A stretch of DNA of 64,000 bases from Reticulitermes lucifugus (lineage: Eukaryota; Arthropoda; Insecta; Blattodea; Rhinotermitidae): NCBI GenBank assembly GCA_026260175.1, contig JAKCWW010001033.1:316-64315 (forward strand), read 5' to 3'. The notes under the pieces were generated by a model. It searched no databases, had not been told where the DNA came from, and saw only the letters and a list, made by a program, of their open reading frames with translations. The position numbers and the translations under genes are program-made. Positions 47,331-59,869 of the stretch are shown here, one piece after another (positions within the stretch are counted from its first letter, which is position 1; every line of letters starts with the position of its first letter).

Positions 47331-47742
47331 TTAGGTCCAGTTTTACAACCGCACTCATCTTTTCTTTCTGCTATGGATGCTGAATCTTGTATTTCCAGAA
47401 GCATGGTAAAGGCTTTCCAAGAGGAGCCAAATACAACATACCATCATTAAGGAATCTGAAGGCATATTAATGCCATGACAAGAACTCACTATTGGATTCC
47501 ATCCCAATTCAATTCAGCCCTGTTCTAATCTCCCTTGTATTCTTAATTCATTCTCCTTTTCACAGTCAAAAGTTACCTTTATATCATGAAGCATTTGTTA
47601 AAATGCAGGGTGATTGTGGGTTGAATCCCTGTCCATAAGATATTTACCTTACACAAAGGGCAGAGAACTGGGAAGAAATATTTACTTCCATGTTGAATGT
47701 AAGTTTCCACTCTTGACTGTTGAACAGAAAATTATCAACATA

Positions 47743-48132
47743 CAGTGAAATCCCTGTTTAATTAATCTATGGGGAATGGTTCTTCTTACACAAATCAAGG
47801 ATTTTCACTAAATGGGGGTTATACGTAAATAATATCAAGAAACAGTTAATATTCTTGAAAGACTACCAGGTAATGTAAAAAATCAAGATAATTTCTTTAC
47901 ATGAGTAATTAAAGACACTGTTCTTATGCAACTAAATGAATTACATACTTAATAAAATAATGACAGGAAATAAACACAATGGCTATGCAGCAATTATTTC
48001 CAGCAGACAGACAATATTAATACTGATTATTGTTTTGATGACAATCATACTAAATCAAGGTACAAGGCTTATTTCTTTCATTAAATGCAAGTTACTTAGT
48101 AACTGAAATTCACTAAACATGGGATTTCATTG
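47743..48132. mobile_element. pogo/Tigger-type MITE
   Basis: The left end TA|CAGTGAAATCCCTGTTTA and the right end TAAACATGGGATTTCATTG form ~19-bp inverted repeats with one indel. CAGTGAAA-CCC termini next to TA are typical of pogo/Tigger. The right flank reads CA, a decayed TA. 390 bp, non-coding. Confidence 0.65.
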
Positions 48133-48899
48133 CATGCAGGGATGCTAATCAGATTTCAGTAACAGAAAACAAGTAATGACAGCACACATTATGCCTGGGT
48201 AATGTAATATTTAGCAACATTACACAAAGAACTATCAACATGATAATTTTGTGTCCCTCTCTATCCTGTGTCTAAATGCTCGTGTTTTTGTACAGCTACT
48301 GCTGTCAATTTTGAATTCTGAATCTAGATTTGAGTTGTCCTGTTGAGGAGTTCAGGTACTGTAACATATGCTTCATGGGTCTGAGGCTGCATGTACTTCT
48401 TCTACTGAGTGACAACTTTCAGTTCTAAAATATAGGACACAGAAAGGAAGAGAGTAGGCAAAAGTAGAAGGATAAGCTTTCAACCTACCATAATACATTA
48501 CATTATTAATCACACAGCTAGAACAGAAAACACATTAGTAGAGTCAGAAATTTCATTAACTTGTTGATGTGTTGTGCTCAAGTTGCGTACAGCTGAATAA
48601 ACGTTAGTGGTGTTGGTAGCCATATCCCACAGCCACCTGGTTCAGATAGTTGTAGTTACAAAAATTTAGTCACACTGTAATACAACACTCATCACATGAG
48701 ACACTCCATCAAAATTGGCAATGCTCAAGCTGGAGTGATGAGATAACATCAAGTTGTCTCAGCAATGATAGATACACGACATCAAGTGTATGGTAACCCC
48801 AGCCTTGGTTGCAGTGCTGAGTTGAAGTGGCAATGTCAGTTCCAGAAGAGAGAGAGAAGTTGCTGAAGAATGACTACAGAGTTGTCGTCCGGGAAAAGT
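48133..48899. other. Unassigned; may include the mariner 5' end
   Basis: No exon recognised. The region just before 48900 may hold the decayed N-terminal part of the mariner transposase, but I could not align it. Confidence 0.35.
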
Positions 48900-50205
48900 A
48901 CATACAACACAGATGATTTGTGAAGTGCAATGCATTGTACACAGAATTCTTGCTCAGACTAATGATACTGCCTTAACAGTGCAGATATCACATGTGGTTC
49001 CCTGTCCACTCACAGAAGTGCAGCACCAAACAAGAAAGAAAATTTGTCAGGATCTCATTTCATCTGTGGATGACAATCCCACATTCATGCATAACATCAT
49101 TACTGATGACAAGGCATGGCGTTTCGTGTATGATCCACAAACCAAGGGTGAGTCAACTTCGTGGTAAGTACCAACATCCCCACAGAAGATGCAATGTCAA
49201 CAGGAGCAGTCTAAAGGGAAAGTATGCTGGATGTATTTTGCAACAGCTGTGGTATCATACACAAGGAATTCACTCCCAAGGGAGCTACAATGTATCACGA
49301 ATGATATGTCCAAGTGCTACACTGACTGTGAGAAGCAATCTGCCAGAAGTGACAAGACATGTCGGCGATGAATTCCTGGATGTTACTCCATGACAATGCT
49401 CTGGCATATCACTCCATCCTTGTTCAGCAAGAACTGGTGAAACACAGCACTGCTGTGTTACCACACCTGCCGTGTTCTCCAAACCAGTGCTTTTCAAACT
49501 TTTTTCTCATATACCACTGTCACAATACAAAACATGTATGCATACACTAGGTACTGCAAATATTAATGCCTACTTTCGGGATACTGGTCTTCTGGGATGT
49601 TTTGCTGATTGGGAGGTCAGAAGACTTCAAAAATGCCAAACAGGGAAACAACAACACTGTGGAAACCTCAAATTTTGCGGTTGATACTCTTTTAATTCAA
49701 TGTGATAATATGACAGAGGAGAGTTTGCATCTTTATTAAAACAATAAAATAGCATCTTCAGAAACACTTTATAAATGTTTTTCTCTATATCTCAACACAT
49801 TTAAAACAATTTTAATAGTGTAATTAACGTTTCTAAATTTTAATTATTGAAAAAAGTAATTCCTACATTTCTTCACATATCACCAGGTGACCGTCCCCGT
49901 ACCACCAGTGGTACATGTACCACCGTTTGAAAAGCACTGCTCCAAACATCCGAACATCATCACTGTGCAAATTTTTCCATTTGCATTACTGAAGAGAAAT
50001 GTTATTTGGTCATCGTTTCAACAACGTGGAGAATGTAAAGGTCACTATAACAGACTCTTCGCTTGATCGAAAGAGATGTGTTCCAGAACTGCTTCCAAGA
50101 CCACTAGACCTGCTGGCAAAAATACTTAGGGCAAACAGGAACTATCTGAAGGGTGTTTTCATAACATGTATGCCACCCCCTCATCATAACCACACTCAGT
50201 AATCT
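48900..50205 (+). mobile_element. mariner transposase remnant, interrupted by a hAT MITE
   Basis: Pieces in order: VHRILAQTND, then KICQDLISSVDDNPTFMHNI followed by ITDDKAW and YDPQTKGESTSW (first catalytic Asp block, family form ITGDE-W...YDPETK-QS-QW), VCWMYFATAV, LLHDNALAYHSILVQQELVK (second Asp in HDNA), HSTAVLPHLPCSPN, and after the insertion RFNNVENVKVTI...NRNYLKGVF (C-terminal end). The third acidic position (YSPDL in the family) reads CSPN, so the active site is lost, and several frame changes are needed. The MITE at 49485-49939 splits the SPN codon region. Terminal repeats not located. Confidence 0.8.
49485..49939. mobile_element. 455-bp hAT MITE inserted in mariner, exact 8-bp duplication
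   Basis: Termini CAGTGCTTTTCAAAC and GTTTGAAAAGCACTG are perfect 15-bp inverted repeats. CTCCAAAC flanks both sides (49477-49484 and 49940-49947). Removing the element and one duplicate restores continuous mariner homology (SPN followed by the C-terminal part). Internal sequence is AT-rich with subterminal ATACCACTG and GGTACATGTACCACC. No coding frame of its own. Confidence 0.95.
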
Positions 50206-51553
50206 GGTAACTTCTTGACTCTAGTCGTGAAATGGTGATCTTTCAAAATTCAGCATCATTACATAATTCTGAAAGGGCTGTCAAGAAGTGTACTACCTTC
50301 CTACTTCAAACAGCTGATATAAGCAACATGCAAATCAGAACACTACCATGTTCCACAATAAAGGAGAGGAGTGCAATGTCTCCAACCATGCTAAAACTTA
50401 TAGTACATCCTACAGTCATATGGGTTACTACATATTTGGTTTATTAATTTCAGAAATTTCAAGAAATGAAATATACTCTCAAGTAAAATGTAATTTGAAA
50501 AGAACTTCTGACATTATGCCACAACTGTTATTATATACAAGCTTTAGAGTTTAAAATGTGCTTACATATTGATGTTGAATACACGGAGACTGCAATGAGA
50601 GCAACATGAAGACAACTAGCATGCCAAAACGCAACAATGTATTGTACTATGTACTTTAAACATTTTACTTGCCAAACCAGGTTAGATCTTCTAAGGATAA
50701 CTGTCTATTGTAAATCCATTACATTATGATCAATGGTAAAAAGTAGCACCTACCAATTCTAGAATCAAACTACTTGATCTCAGTAGCTTTTCCAGTATAA
50801 ACTACCCACATACATCTGCTGACAAAATTCACAAAGAACTACTTGGAAATGGCAATAAAAATACTTGATCAGAGGAAGTTGCTATTATGTTTAATATCAT
50901 TGTGGTAAAAAACTATTTATAACTTAATACTTCAGTCAAACTGATTTCCACAGATTACATGTCTTGTGACAAATAAATTTATTTTAGGACACCAGGATGA
51001 AGAAAGACACCTTCTAATACATTTCCAATTCTTTAACGCTCAATGGTGGTTACTGCATTTCACATTAACACAAGTGGTTGTAAATCCATCTGCCACTTGC
51101 TATGTTGCTCTCATTCCACCTAATATGAAACAATTTAACACTTTCTGAAAGTGACATGCAGGAAGTACTAACAGCTTCACAGTTAAACAGTTAATAATCA
51201 AGGTACATGTTACTGCTCTAATAACATAATGAACAATCTGAAGAATGGCATTATTGAACTCCCAGCTTCATAGTGCTCATTCACTTACAGATGATCAACT
51301 CAATATTTTAGTCTGGTAAGCTGTGATGATGTCTGCCATTATTTACGTGAAGCAAGCTGCAAAATGAATGAGAACTATAGGCTGTTACATACTTGTTTGA
51401 AATTATAAATCATTATTCAAAGGTACTATCAAACCACAGTAATGGAAGAGCAATAGCTGATAATCACAACATACCAGAATATGGACTGTCTGAGAAGAGG
51501 ATGGTATGCAACACTAGGATGGAAGCTGTAAAACAAGAGAGTGAAGGAGAAGG
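50206..51553. other. Sequence downstream of the PWWP gene, probable 3' UTR and beyond
   Basis: AT-rich with several possible minus-strand poly(A) hexamers (e.g. near 50978). No exon, SINE or MITE ends recognised. How far the 3' UTR extends cannot be read from sequence. Confidence 0.35.
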
Positions 51554-51713
51554 TCACCGATGTGTGCTTCGCCTCAGTCGCCCAGTTGGTTCGTTACTAA
51601 CAGCCGCAGATGCTGTTCCAGCTGCTGCTGACTGCTGCTGTTCTGTCATACGATCTAATTCAAGCATAGCTTCTTGAATTGCATTCTCTAGTTGGCTGTT
51701 TAGTTTACGGCTC
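51554..51713 (-). CDS. sba: MBD5/six-banded-like protein, terminal coding exon
   Basis: Minus-strand acceptor gaatttgcag, then 160 bases to TGA (51554-51556). Joined in phase to the upstream exon it reads KSRKLNSQLENAIQEAMLEL, DRMTEQQQSAAAGTASAAVS, NEPTGRLRRSTHR. The first part matches in pattern the conserved tail after the PWWP domain of vertebrate MBD5 (RKSGKLN-HLE-AI-EAM-ELD-M). The last ~25 residues are low-complexity Gln/Ala and then basic. The split codon (AA|G) closes exactly, which strongly supports the 1,839-base intron. MBD5/6 and fly six-banded are nuclear proteins; mammalian MBD5/6 bind the PR-DUB H2A deubiquitinase complex. That role is inferred here by family. Confidence 0.85.
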
Positions 51714-53552
51714 CTGCAAATTCAAATGTGCATGAAATTAGTCAATATAACTGCACTTATGAAACCAGTATAAAACAAAATATTACAGGAATGAAACATG
51801 TAACATTTAACACATAGTGACTGTAAATCAAAATGCAAACAGTAAATATACTCTTGAAGTGTTTTGGTCTAAACTACATGGCAGGAGAGTTATGTTAGCT
51901 ATGTGATAAATGTCACCTCAGTCCAAATGCTCAACTACACACATTTGACCTTAAAAGACACCACCTGCTTGTGGGACCTGGTATCATTCATTCTATAGTA
52001 TTTTATTTAATTATTGACTGGTGTTTCAACTCTTCTCTTACTATCTTTGCATAATATGAAAATACACGTGTTTCCAATAAAATACTTGTAATATCAACAA
52101 AAACTTAACATGATAAAATTGCACTGCCTTTACATGCAACTACAAAAAAGTACAGTCTTGGGTTGAAGCAGCGTCAGTTATGCTACTGAACCAGCAACGT
52201 ATGATAACAGTGCACTGAGTGATGTAACCAAGAGGAATTGTTATATCCTTTCACGTGTCCTTGAGGAGAAACCATCAACACAATCACCCTTTAAATACTT
52301 GCAATATTGGTGCCATTCAGAAAATCACACAAAATTATGTAATAATGTACGTATTACAGAATTTTATTATATTGTGAAATGTATTTTTAAACATTGGAAG
52401 ACATCTGCATCCATAGCCACTCTAAAACCGCAGTACAGGCAGCAAGTTTTACACTCATGAACAAATACTCACGCAATACTGCAGCCTTTGCGACTGTTTG
52501 GTGGCTTTGGTACTGACGATGCTCTGTGGGACAACTAATAATATGGCCACTGAATGACAGTATATAGTCCACTTTGTGACTCTGCCTTGTTCTCTATTAC
52601 ACACATTTCCACAGGCAAAAGACAGACATTTCAACTGCAGCTAGTCACTTTACCAAATTGAAATGTTATGTTAACCATACCATCACAGTACATGTTGTTC
52701 CAGCAGTGTTCAACTGTCTTTTAAATCCAATGGCTCTCTTAACCTATATGATATGTCACTTCTAAAGGGTTTTTGATGATGGTATATTACACTTAGAATT
52801 ATTATGTTATTTAACTTGGTCCATAATCTACTATTCTGAAAACAACACACGTATTTGAATACAAGGTGACTGACAGTCCAAGAAACAAGTAAATTATACA
52901 GCTAATAACACCAGTCTTCAATATTTCTCCTAAAAAATAATGAATGTAAATTTCATAATGGGAAAATATATGCCAGTAAAAAGGTGAGGTACAAATTCAA
53001 TAAAATTTAAGTAAAAAAGTCAATTGGTTCAATAACTGTAATATTATATAATTAATTTACTGCCAAAATCCACAATGTGTTGTTCACTCACATGTATACC
53101 AACAATGCATGTAGGGTCAAATGAAATAACCTTCACGTTACACTGAGAAAGCAAGCAATTAGTAGGTAGAATATATTTTAAGTGTTATGCAGCTGCTAAA
53201 ATTATGCTGATGTGGGAATCAAGGACAGTAGGTCCACTGTCAACTATACAATCCCAATGGTACTCTGCTCAGTCAATCACTTCAAAACATCAAGAGGACA
53301 AAAGTTTAGGAGCAATTTCTTATAATCCTTGACACCTCATACCAGTCAAAATAAGTGTTCCTGTTGTGAACCAACACATTCAGGACATATACCAAGACAG
53401 GCATATTATCCACCAGATTCCTGCATCTGGAGGTGATAAATCTTGCATAAGTGTAACATTAAAATAAATTTGTGTATGGAATTCTTAACATGTAGCACTA
53501 AATGAAAAATTGTGCCATATCGCCGGTGAAGTGTAAGGCAAAGCTGACTCAC
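51714..53552 (-). other. Last intron of the MBD5/six-banded-like gene
   Basis: Donor AGGAA|gtgagt (at 53552) and acceptor tttgcag (at 51714) on the minus strand, phase 2. Interior is AT-rich with no recognised element. Confidence 0.8.
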
Positions 53553-53787
53553 TTCCTGAATTTCTTCCTTGCTCGATGGTGTGCCTCAAGCCCTTCCGAC
53601 AATGTCTTCAGGGACTGCAGTGGGACCTGGGTGAGGGCTCGATCACCTCCAAACCAGCGCACCCAAACTTTGTCCCCATCGGTGACAGGTCCCACCAGCT
53701 TGCCAGGCCACGCAGGGAATCCCCGAGCTGCCCCCCAGACAAGGTCACCCTCGGAAAGGGCCCCAGAACCTTCTTCCGCAACGTTTT
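53553..53787 (-). CDS. sba: MBD5/six-banded-like protein, PWWP-domain exon
   Basis: Minus-strand exon of 235 bases. Frame: NVAEEGSGALSEGDLVWGAA, RGFPAWPGKLVGPVTDGDKV, WVRWFGGDRALTQVPLQSLK, TLSEGLEAHHRARKKFR. GDLVWGA-RGFPAWPGKLV is a PWWP-domain start (the PWWP motif itself reads PAWP), and VWVRWFGG is its second beta-strand with the aromatic-cage Trp/Phe region. LKTLSEGLEA-R--RKK-RKS-KLN is specific to MBD5-type PWWP proteins. Acceptor chosen at cacatacag (phase 1) because an in-frame stop lies ~45 bases further upstream. GC content is far above the flanks. PWWP domains generally read methylated histone tails and contact DNA. The N-terminal MBD lies outside the window or is not recognised. 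Confidence 0.87.
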
Positions 53788-54479
53788 CTGTATGTGCAAC
53801 AACCGTTGTCCACAGTCAAGACTCGCTAAAGCTCATATTACACTCTGAGCAAGCGAGTTGAAGTCCTTGTATGAATGGTTTTGGGGGACAAGAAACGCTG
53901 TCAGTCAATTATTCTTAAGTGCTGTCTGGCTTTTCTAGGTTCAGCTTTCTACAGACTTCAAGCCAACAGCATATAAAAATAAAAATTGACTGACTCAAGT
54001 TCTATCTCAAATTTTTTCAAGTCCTCTGTCCGCAATGCAACTTTTAATTAAATTTAAATACCTATCTTTGTGTTAGTAATTATCACTTGAAACACAAACA
54101 ATATGAATAAATACTTCTACACCTGCATAACAACAGGAAGCAGCAAACTACAAATATCAGATTATATCTGTCTGAAGTCAATACAAGTAATTTGTCTGCA
54201 TGACTAAACTGTAAGCTAAACTGACAAGTTCCAACCAAACATGACCTTCCTATATTCTATAATTTGACCAACTTGAATTTATGTGTCTCTTATAAGCACA
54301 AATTATTCTGGTTCCTAACCATCACTGATACCCAAATATGTGTAGAAGGCACTGCTAAATGCAGCTTATTTTGCAACATATAGAAATCTGGAATTGTCAC
54401 GTAAGAGTAATTTCATTCAAACAAACAGAACATGCCAATGCAGTGATATTTAAATAATCTTAGTCTTATACAAATTTTC
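53788..54479. other. Probable intron of the MBD5/six-banded-like gene
   Basis: Upstream of the PWWP exon acceptor; AT-rich, no further exon recognised. Confidence 0.45.
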
Positions 54480-54548
54480 AGGCTTTCATAGTGGGTAATG
54501 TTCTGATGAGAGTTTGCTGGGTTTTGACACAGTGTAGGTTCATGGACT

Positions 54549-54589
54549 GACACTAATGTTTCACAGTAACTTGCTGCCTCCACCTTCAG
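54549..54589 (-). ncRNA. Hammerhead-like motif
   Basis: Minus strand: CTGAAGGTGGAGGCAGCAAG, TTACTGTGAAACATTAGTG, TC. First box CTGAAGG (one change from CUGANGA), GAAAC intact, stem II weak. Confidence 0.4.
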
Positions 54590-54651
54590 GATTGGAAGAA
54601 CTCTGTCCAGATAGACACTGCAGTTTCTACCTGGATATAATTCCTTAAACC

Positions 54652-54692
54652 CTGAAGATGGAGGCATCACATTCCTCTGAAATACTGCTGTC
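54652..54692 (+). ncRNA. Hammerhead-like motif
   Basis: CTGAAGATGGAGGCATCACA then TTCCTCTGAAATACTGCTG. CTGAAGA satisfies CUGANGA, GGAGG can pair with CCTCT (one G-U), GAAA intact. Extra U before stem II as in the other copies. Confidence 0.45.
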
Positions 54693-55028
54693 AACCTATA
54701 AACCCATATGGTGTCAAAACCAAGAAAACTAAAATCTAAGTTTATTTTCTTTTCTTTTTCTTTCTTTCTATTTCTTCCTTTGTTTCCTTTCTTTTTTTTT
54801 ACAATTTATCTGTAAACAACTCAGCCATTAATTTCCCAACAAGGGTTATTTTTACAGTAATGACTACAGCGCATGCACATTTTTTCATTCTTGGAACATA
54901 TCACGGCATCATGATAATCCTCACAATCCCCTACTATAAACAATAAAATATTGCTTCCATTAATTTCAGTAGCACATATATTTATAAACATCACAAAAAT
55001 AATGGATGAGCATGACTGCCATGCACCA

Positions 55029-55360
55029 TAAATTTATTTATTTATTTATTTATTTATATATTAAGGACAATTGCAGCATCAAAGGACTTAAAAATTATGA
55101 GGATCTCTTGTCCCACAAACTCAGCGGATGGATGCCCATTTTCCTTTCACCCCAGCCGCCAAGTGTTTGATCCCTTTCCCCACTTGGCCACCACCGTGCT
55201 TCAGCCATAACACGCATTAGTTCAATCCAACCAAACCAAGCTGATCGTTTTGAGTTTAAAAGTATACCGTCCAACCAGCAGTGTATTGAGCCAGGAAACA
55301 AATATAAGGATGTGACGAGCAGTAATCATCAACCAAATCCAATCCAGTCCAATGCCAATA
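55029..55360 (-). mobile_element. Non-LTR retroposon 3' end with (TAAA)n tail
   Basis: On the minus strand the sequence ends GATGCTGCAATTGTCCTTAA, then TATATAAATAAATAAATAAA continuing to about 55029. A tetranucleotide tail directly after a unique 3' end is typical of LINE or LINE-mobilised elements. The unique part (GCACGGTGGTGGCCAAGTG, CACTTGGCGGCTGGGG) is GC-rich relative to the flanks. No RT domain remains. Confidence 0.5.
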
Positions 55361-58300
55361 AGCAGCTGTGGTAGTAGAGGTGTAAACATGTGCACATTCA
55401 AGAGGGTAGATCAACCAAGCAAGCAATGTTCAATAAGCAGCTTTCAAGCAAAACACAATTGGATTAAGACATTAAATTGTAAGATCTGACTATTTTGTCA
55501 CTTTTCTTATTAAAACTACAAATAGAAAGGCAAATACCTGGTGACACAACCTACTGCCATACAACGCATTATGGGACTCCTTGAGGGCACAATTTAAATA
55601 TAATTAAAATTAGAATCCCACATTATTATTAAATTATTATAGAACATGCACTAATGTCAATAACCATTAACTTTATCACACACGCATACTTGCAGACAAC
55701 ATATTAAATGTATCTTAGTCAACTGTGCATACTTTATAAAGAAGACACACCCTCATGGCATCAACATGCCCACATGTCCAACTGTACATGTCTGTAGCCG
55801 ACTAATAAGTTTTTAACCAAGTGATACACTTTGATGAAACTTGATATGAAAATCATGTTACTGAGTCCACCTCACTGTTATACTCTCTAATTTCCTACCA
55901 ATATAACAGATATGCAAACTTTTAAGATGGAGAGGGCAATGATGCCAACTGTATTTATATTTCTGTTTCATGGTGATAACTAATTAACCAGTGGAGCTAA
56001 GCATATGGCAATTTGTCTAGAGATAAATTTTAAACACACACACACACACAATTCATATTCTTTGCCCTAACATTTCACAGCCTGAGTCAATTGTGTTAAT
56101 TTCACCTTCTGGAGTTAGCCATGCCGTATTCTGAAACTGTTTTAATGTTTCAGCATGCAACATATTTGCCGTGTTCAGGATGAATGTGGTGAGTGGCACT
56201 ATCTAATGGGATGGGACTATGTGGTTATGGTTTCCTCTAGGGAAGTGGAGACATTCAAGTATACCAGAGAAGACCAGTCTGACAATTTGGAACTCCAGTA
56301 ACAGGCTTCAGTAGCAGTGACTTAGCTAGAAGCTGAACAGGAAACATGGCTAGTTCTGGCACTGAACATTTCAGTGACTCATAATGCAATTGTTCTTTCA
56401 TTTTTATTGTATTACTGATTCCAAAAGTTTACAAGACGATAATTTTACAATGATAATAGAGAGCAATATTACAAATTTTAGTGACAACTCATACCATGAC
56501 TACGAAACTGTTACACACCCGATACCTGAAAAACGTGTGTAACCTGGATTTACCCCTTTTTCATTTAAACTACTGCTTCCCTTGTCTTGCTTTTCTTAAA
56601 TTATCTCTTTTGTTCAGGTCTTCCAGCAAAACTTTTGTATGCGCTTCTCACTTTTGCTACATGTACTAGCAATCACAGCCTCCTTGATTTAGCCATCCTG
56701 TTATTTAGTCATGAGTATGTATTATGAAGCTCCATATGAAGCAATTTTCTGCATCCTCCTCTTCCATCCTCTCTATTCTCTAGTTCAAATATTCAAGTAC
56801 CTCACTCACACAAAACAGGTCAGATTATAGTTCGTATTTTCAATAAGAGATGGGAAGACAAATGATTTGAAGTGAATGGTATCAACTATCCCCCAGATTT
56901 AATCCACTCTTAATTTCTTTGTGAATGTAAAATTTGTATTTATTAATGTAATTTATATTGCAGAAATAACCCACAGCATTTTTCATGGACAATGAAAACA
57001 ATTTAATTTTGTCATCAGCAGATAGGTCTGACTTCATTATACTACCTTTTATATCAGCAATGTGTTCATGGTATGGGAAGAAACATTGGAATTTTAAGCT
57101 TTCACATGATTCAAGTCACAAAGTTTTGTAAAGAAAAACTGGCAGAGAATGTATAACACCAACTGGTCAATTTGCACAGATGAGAAAATACAGCAAAAAC
57201 AGTTACTGACAGAGATGATAAATATCTCATGTCTAGCGTCACATTCTGCATAATATAATGGTAATGTACTATTGTATGTCAAAGGAAATGTTCCTCACAA
57301 TGTCTACCTTCTTCAGGCCACAAATAATTACCCTCTCTCACATTAATTTGTACACTAAATAGCACACCAGGTATTACCCTTTCATTCCTTAATTAATATA
57401 AATCCATCTCCCTATCCTTTTATAAAATTTTGCAGAAAACTCTGAACCTTCAGAGTGCAGTGTAACTCAGCACAAATTCAATTCAATGAAATGAAACAAC
57501 ATAATTTGCACATACACACACAATTACAGTACATTATGACCTGTGTCATTTCCTGTATTTTTCAGATAATTTCTGGTTAGTTCATATTTGAAGCAAGAAA
57601 GAGAATAACATCAGATGAGCTAGCATATTGCATCAGTGCTGAAATTACTTCTAAATAAACCATCAGTTAAATTATGATAGTTTAACTGATTGTTCATTGA
57701 TCATTGGAAGTGCAACAGGATAATGTCCATCAAGTTGAAATTACTTCTGTTTTAGGAGCAGAAAGCAGTTACATGCTCTCCCTGTGAAAGGAACAGTTCA
57801 GTGGATATTTGATACCATAATATATACAATGAACAAAATGCAATCTTACAAGCTGCGTTAATAATGCTGTTTTGGGCATGTTATAACTTTCAGTTAATTA
57901 CTGGGTATAACTTTACCACTAAATCCTCACCTCCAGAATATTTATATACAACAAATGTTTCTTTAAGATACTGTTAAATTACAGTATTATGACATAAATA
58001 TTTACAAATGATTAATGATTGTACACCAAACCAATAAAACTGATGATTCTCTAAAGGTCTGAGTTAACGGCTAATTCATTATGTCAGTATTATGTTAGGT
58101 AGTGTACTGGTAGAACTGCAACCGATATAAAACAGTCACAACCTTATTTCTAGCACAACTATCTGTAGCCAACTGTCAATCCTGGTAACATGCGTTTGTA
58201 TGCATACTTAAACATTCCCATCTGAAATACATATGCATATAGAGTATTTATAAAAAAAATGTGTGGGTAAAGCAAGCATGGCACTGATGACACATGAAAT

Positions 58301-58632
58301 TTGTGACAACATCTGAACTTCAGAACGAGACTCTGGGTGGAAACAGATGACTGCAAATTCCTCAACTATGTTAATTTCCTCTCATCCTATTTCCTGCAAT
58401 TGCATAAACACATCTCATTATTTCCAATATACTGCAGAAATTATGCATGTGGATCATGCTTGTCTATTACAGTCTATTTATCTCCTTCTGGTTGCAATAT
58501 GGGATTATTTGCATAAACATAAGCCCCTGTATCCTTTTCAGGCAATTTACTCATACTTAGGCCTAAACAAATGTAGTAAATGGGAACAAATAACTAACTC
58601 CAAGGCGAAGACTCCTTCTTGAGAGACTAATA
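55361..58632. other. AT-rich sequence, probable intron
   Basis: Contains a (CA)n microsatellite at about 56033-56050 and otherwise short frames. No exon or element ends recognised. Confidence 0.4.
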
Positions 58633-59083
58633 CTGTAGACCCTATCGAATAAACGGACTAATACGGGGTGTGGCTGGTCCAATAATGCCGACTGTCCGGT
58701 ACTTCCGAATAAAGTCACCAAAACAGTAACACAGTACTGCATATATAACACTAATGCATACACATAATACCGTACACAACTGTCCTGTTAGCACTATCAC
58801 TTTCTCTGGAAGCCATCGTGAATCTGAATTTAATAAATTTTGGAAAAACATAATAAATCCACGATCCAGGTTATGAAAAGACCAATACACTACTGCCTCC
58901 ACGTGACTGTCAGCAAAGACATTGCGCGTCTGTGTCCGCCATGTAGCGGCCGGTTCGCTAATTAACAGTCAAGACCGCTAATTTCCCATTTCCCATTGCG
59001 GACAAACATTTTGGAACGAACAGATTTCGTCCGTTATTTCCGAAATCCGTACATAAGAGGTTCATTAATTGGAGGGTCTACAT
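58633..59083. mobile_element. 451-bp pogo/Tigger-type MITE
   Basis: Left end TA|CTGTAGACCCTATCG and right end GGAGGGTCTACAT|TA give ~11-bp inverted termini (TGTAGACCCT) with TA on both sides. Internal sequence is relatively CpG-rich (GTAGCGGCCGGTTCGC) and has repeated CCGAAT/CCGAAA-like words, as in pogo/Tigger elements. No transposase. Confidence 0.65.
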
Positions 59084-59869
59084 TAGTTCCTCAGCTACAA
59101 TGAAGTTATAAACAAAGTGTAAATCAGAAAAAGTATCTTCCTACAAAGTACAAGGCAATAGTTGTGAAGAATGAAATAATGCTCTGTTCTAAACGAATAA
59201 ACACATTTAACACCGAAAAGATACAGCACAGTTCATTTCCTCAGTAACAATAAGATTAATCAGCAATTAAAAAATACAGACAAAGAAGCTGATGTCAGTC
59301 TGGTCTTTCCCTTGTTTTCATTTATCTATCAAAAGCATTTCAATGATGACATAAGAATACTACACATGCCAATTTTGTCGACAGTCTAGCTTATATAATA
59401 CCCATCTGTGATTGGGTCAGTCACACCCTGATGTCAGACACTGACTCTTAACATTACAATAGACTGTGTTCTCTGTCAGGTACATGCTCAGGCTGAAGAA
59501 ACAGTTGAGCATGAAGGACGTGATACAACGGACAGTGCGTGTTTTGTGTGAGATATAAATTGAGGATGAAGACACAGATGAGCACTGAGCACACAGTACA
59601 ACACTGCACAATCAGATGGCAACACCCTGATGAGATTAATGCATGGTTTGTTCTGAGAATAAAGAACAATCCATGAAAAAGGCAGTGCAATAGGGCATGA
59701 ATATTACTGGTGTGTGTTTGTGTGAATGGATGAATCACATCTGGGTTGATGGTGATGGAAAAAATCACTACTACTTTGGTGATTAAATTCTGATGGATAG
59801 AGACGATAAAATAGTTGCGGTTGACAATTAAAAAGGTGACTGGAAAAGAACTAAATTTGAAGACCTTGG
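59084..59869. other. Unassigned sequence
   Basis: A 148-codon minus frame (59454-59900) overlaps the Helitron remnant on the opposite strand and shows no domain. Nothing else recognised. Confidence 0.35.

Larger units (their letters stand above)
54480..54710. repeat. Dispersed repeat with two inverted hammerhead-like cores
   Basis: Core on the minus strand at 54549-54589 and on the plus strand at 54652-54692, facing away from a short centre. The left side continues into GACACAGTGTAGG and TGCTGGGTTTTG, which correspond to the GGGATGTNAC ends of the fold-back family. A 93-codon minus frame across it includes RNVMPPSSGFKELYPGRNCS but has no domain. Confidence 0.6.

Noticed and set aside
53502-53861. 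119-codon plus-strand frame
   Set aside because: Antisense shadow of the GC-rich PWWP exon on the minus strand.
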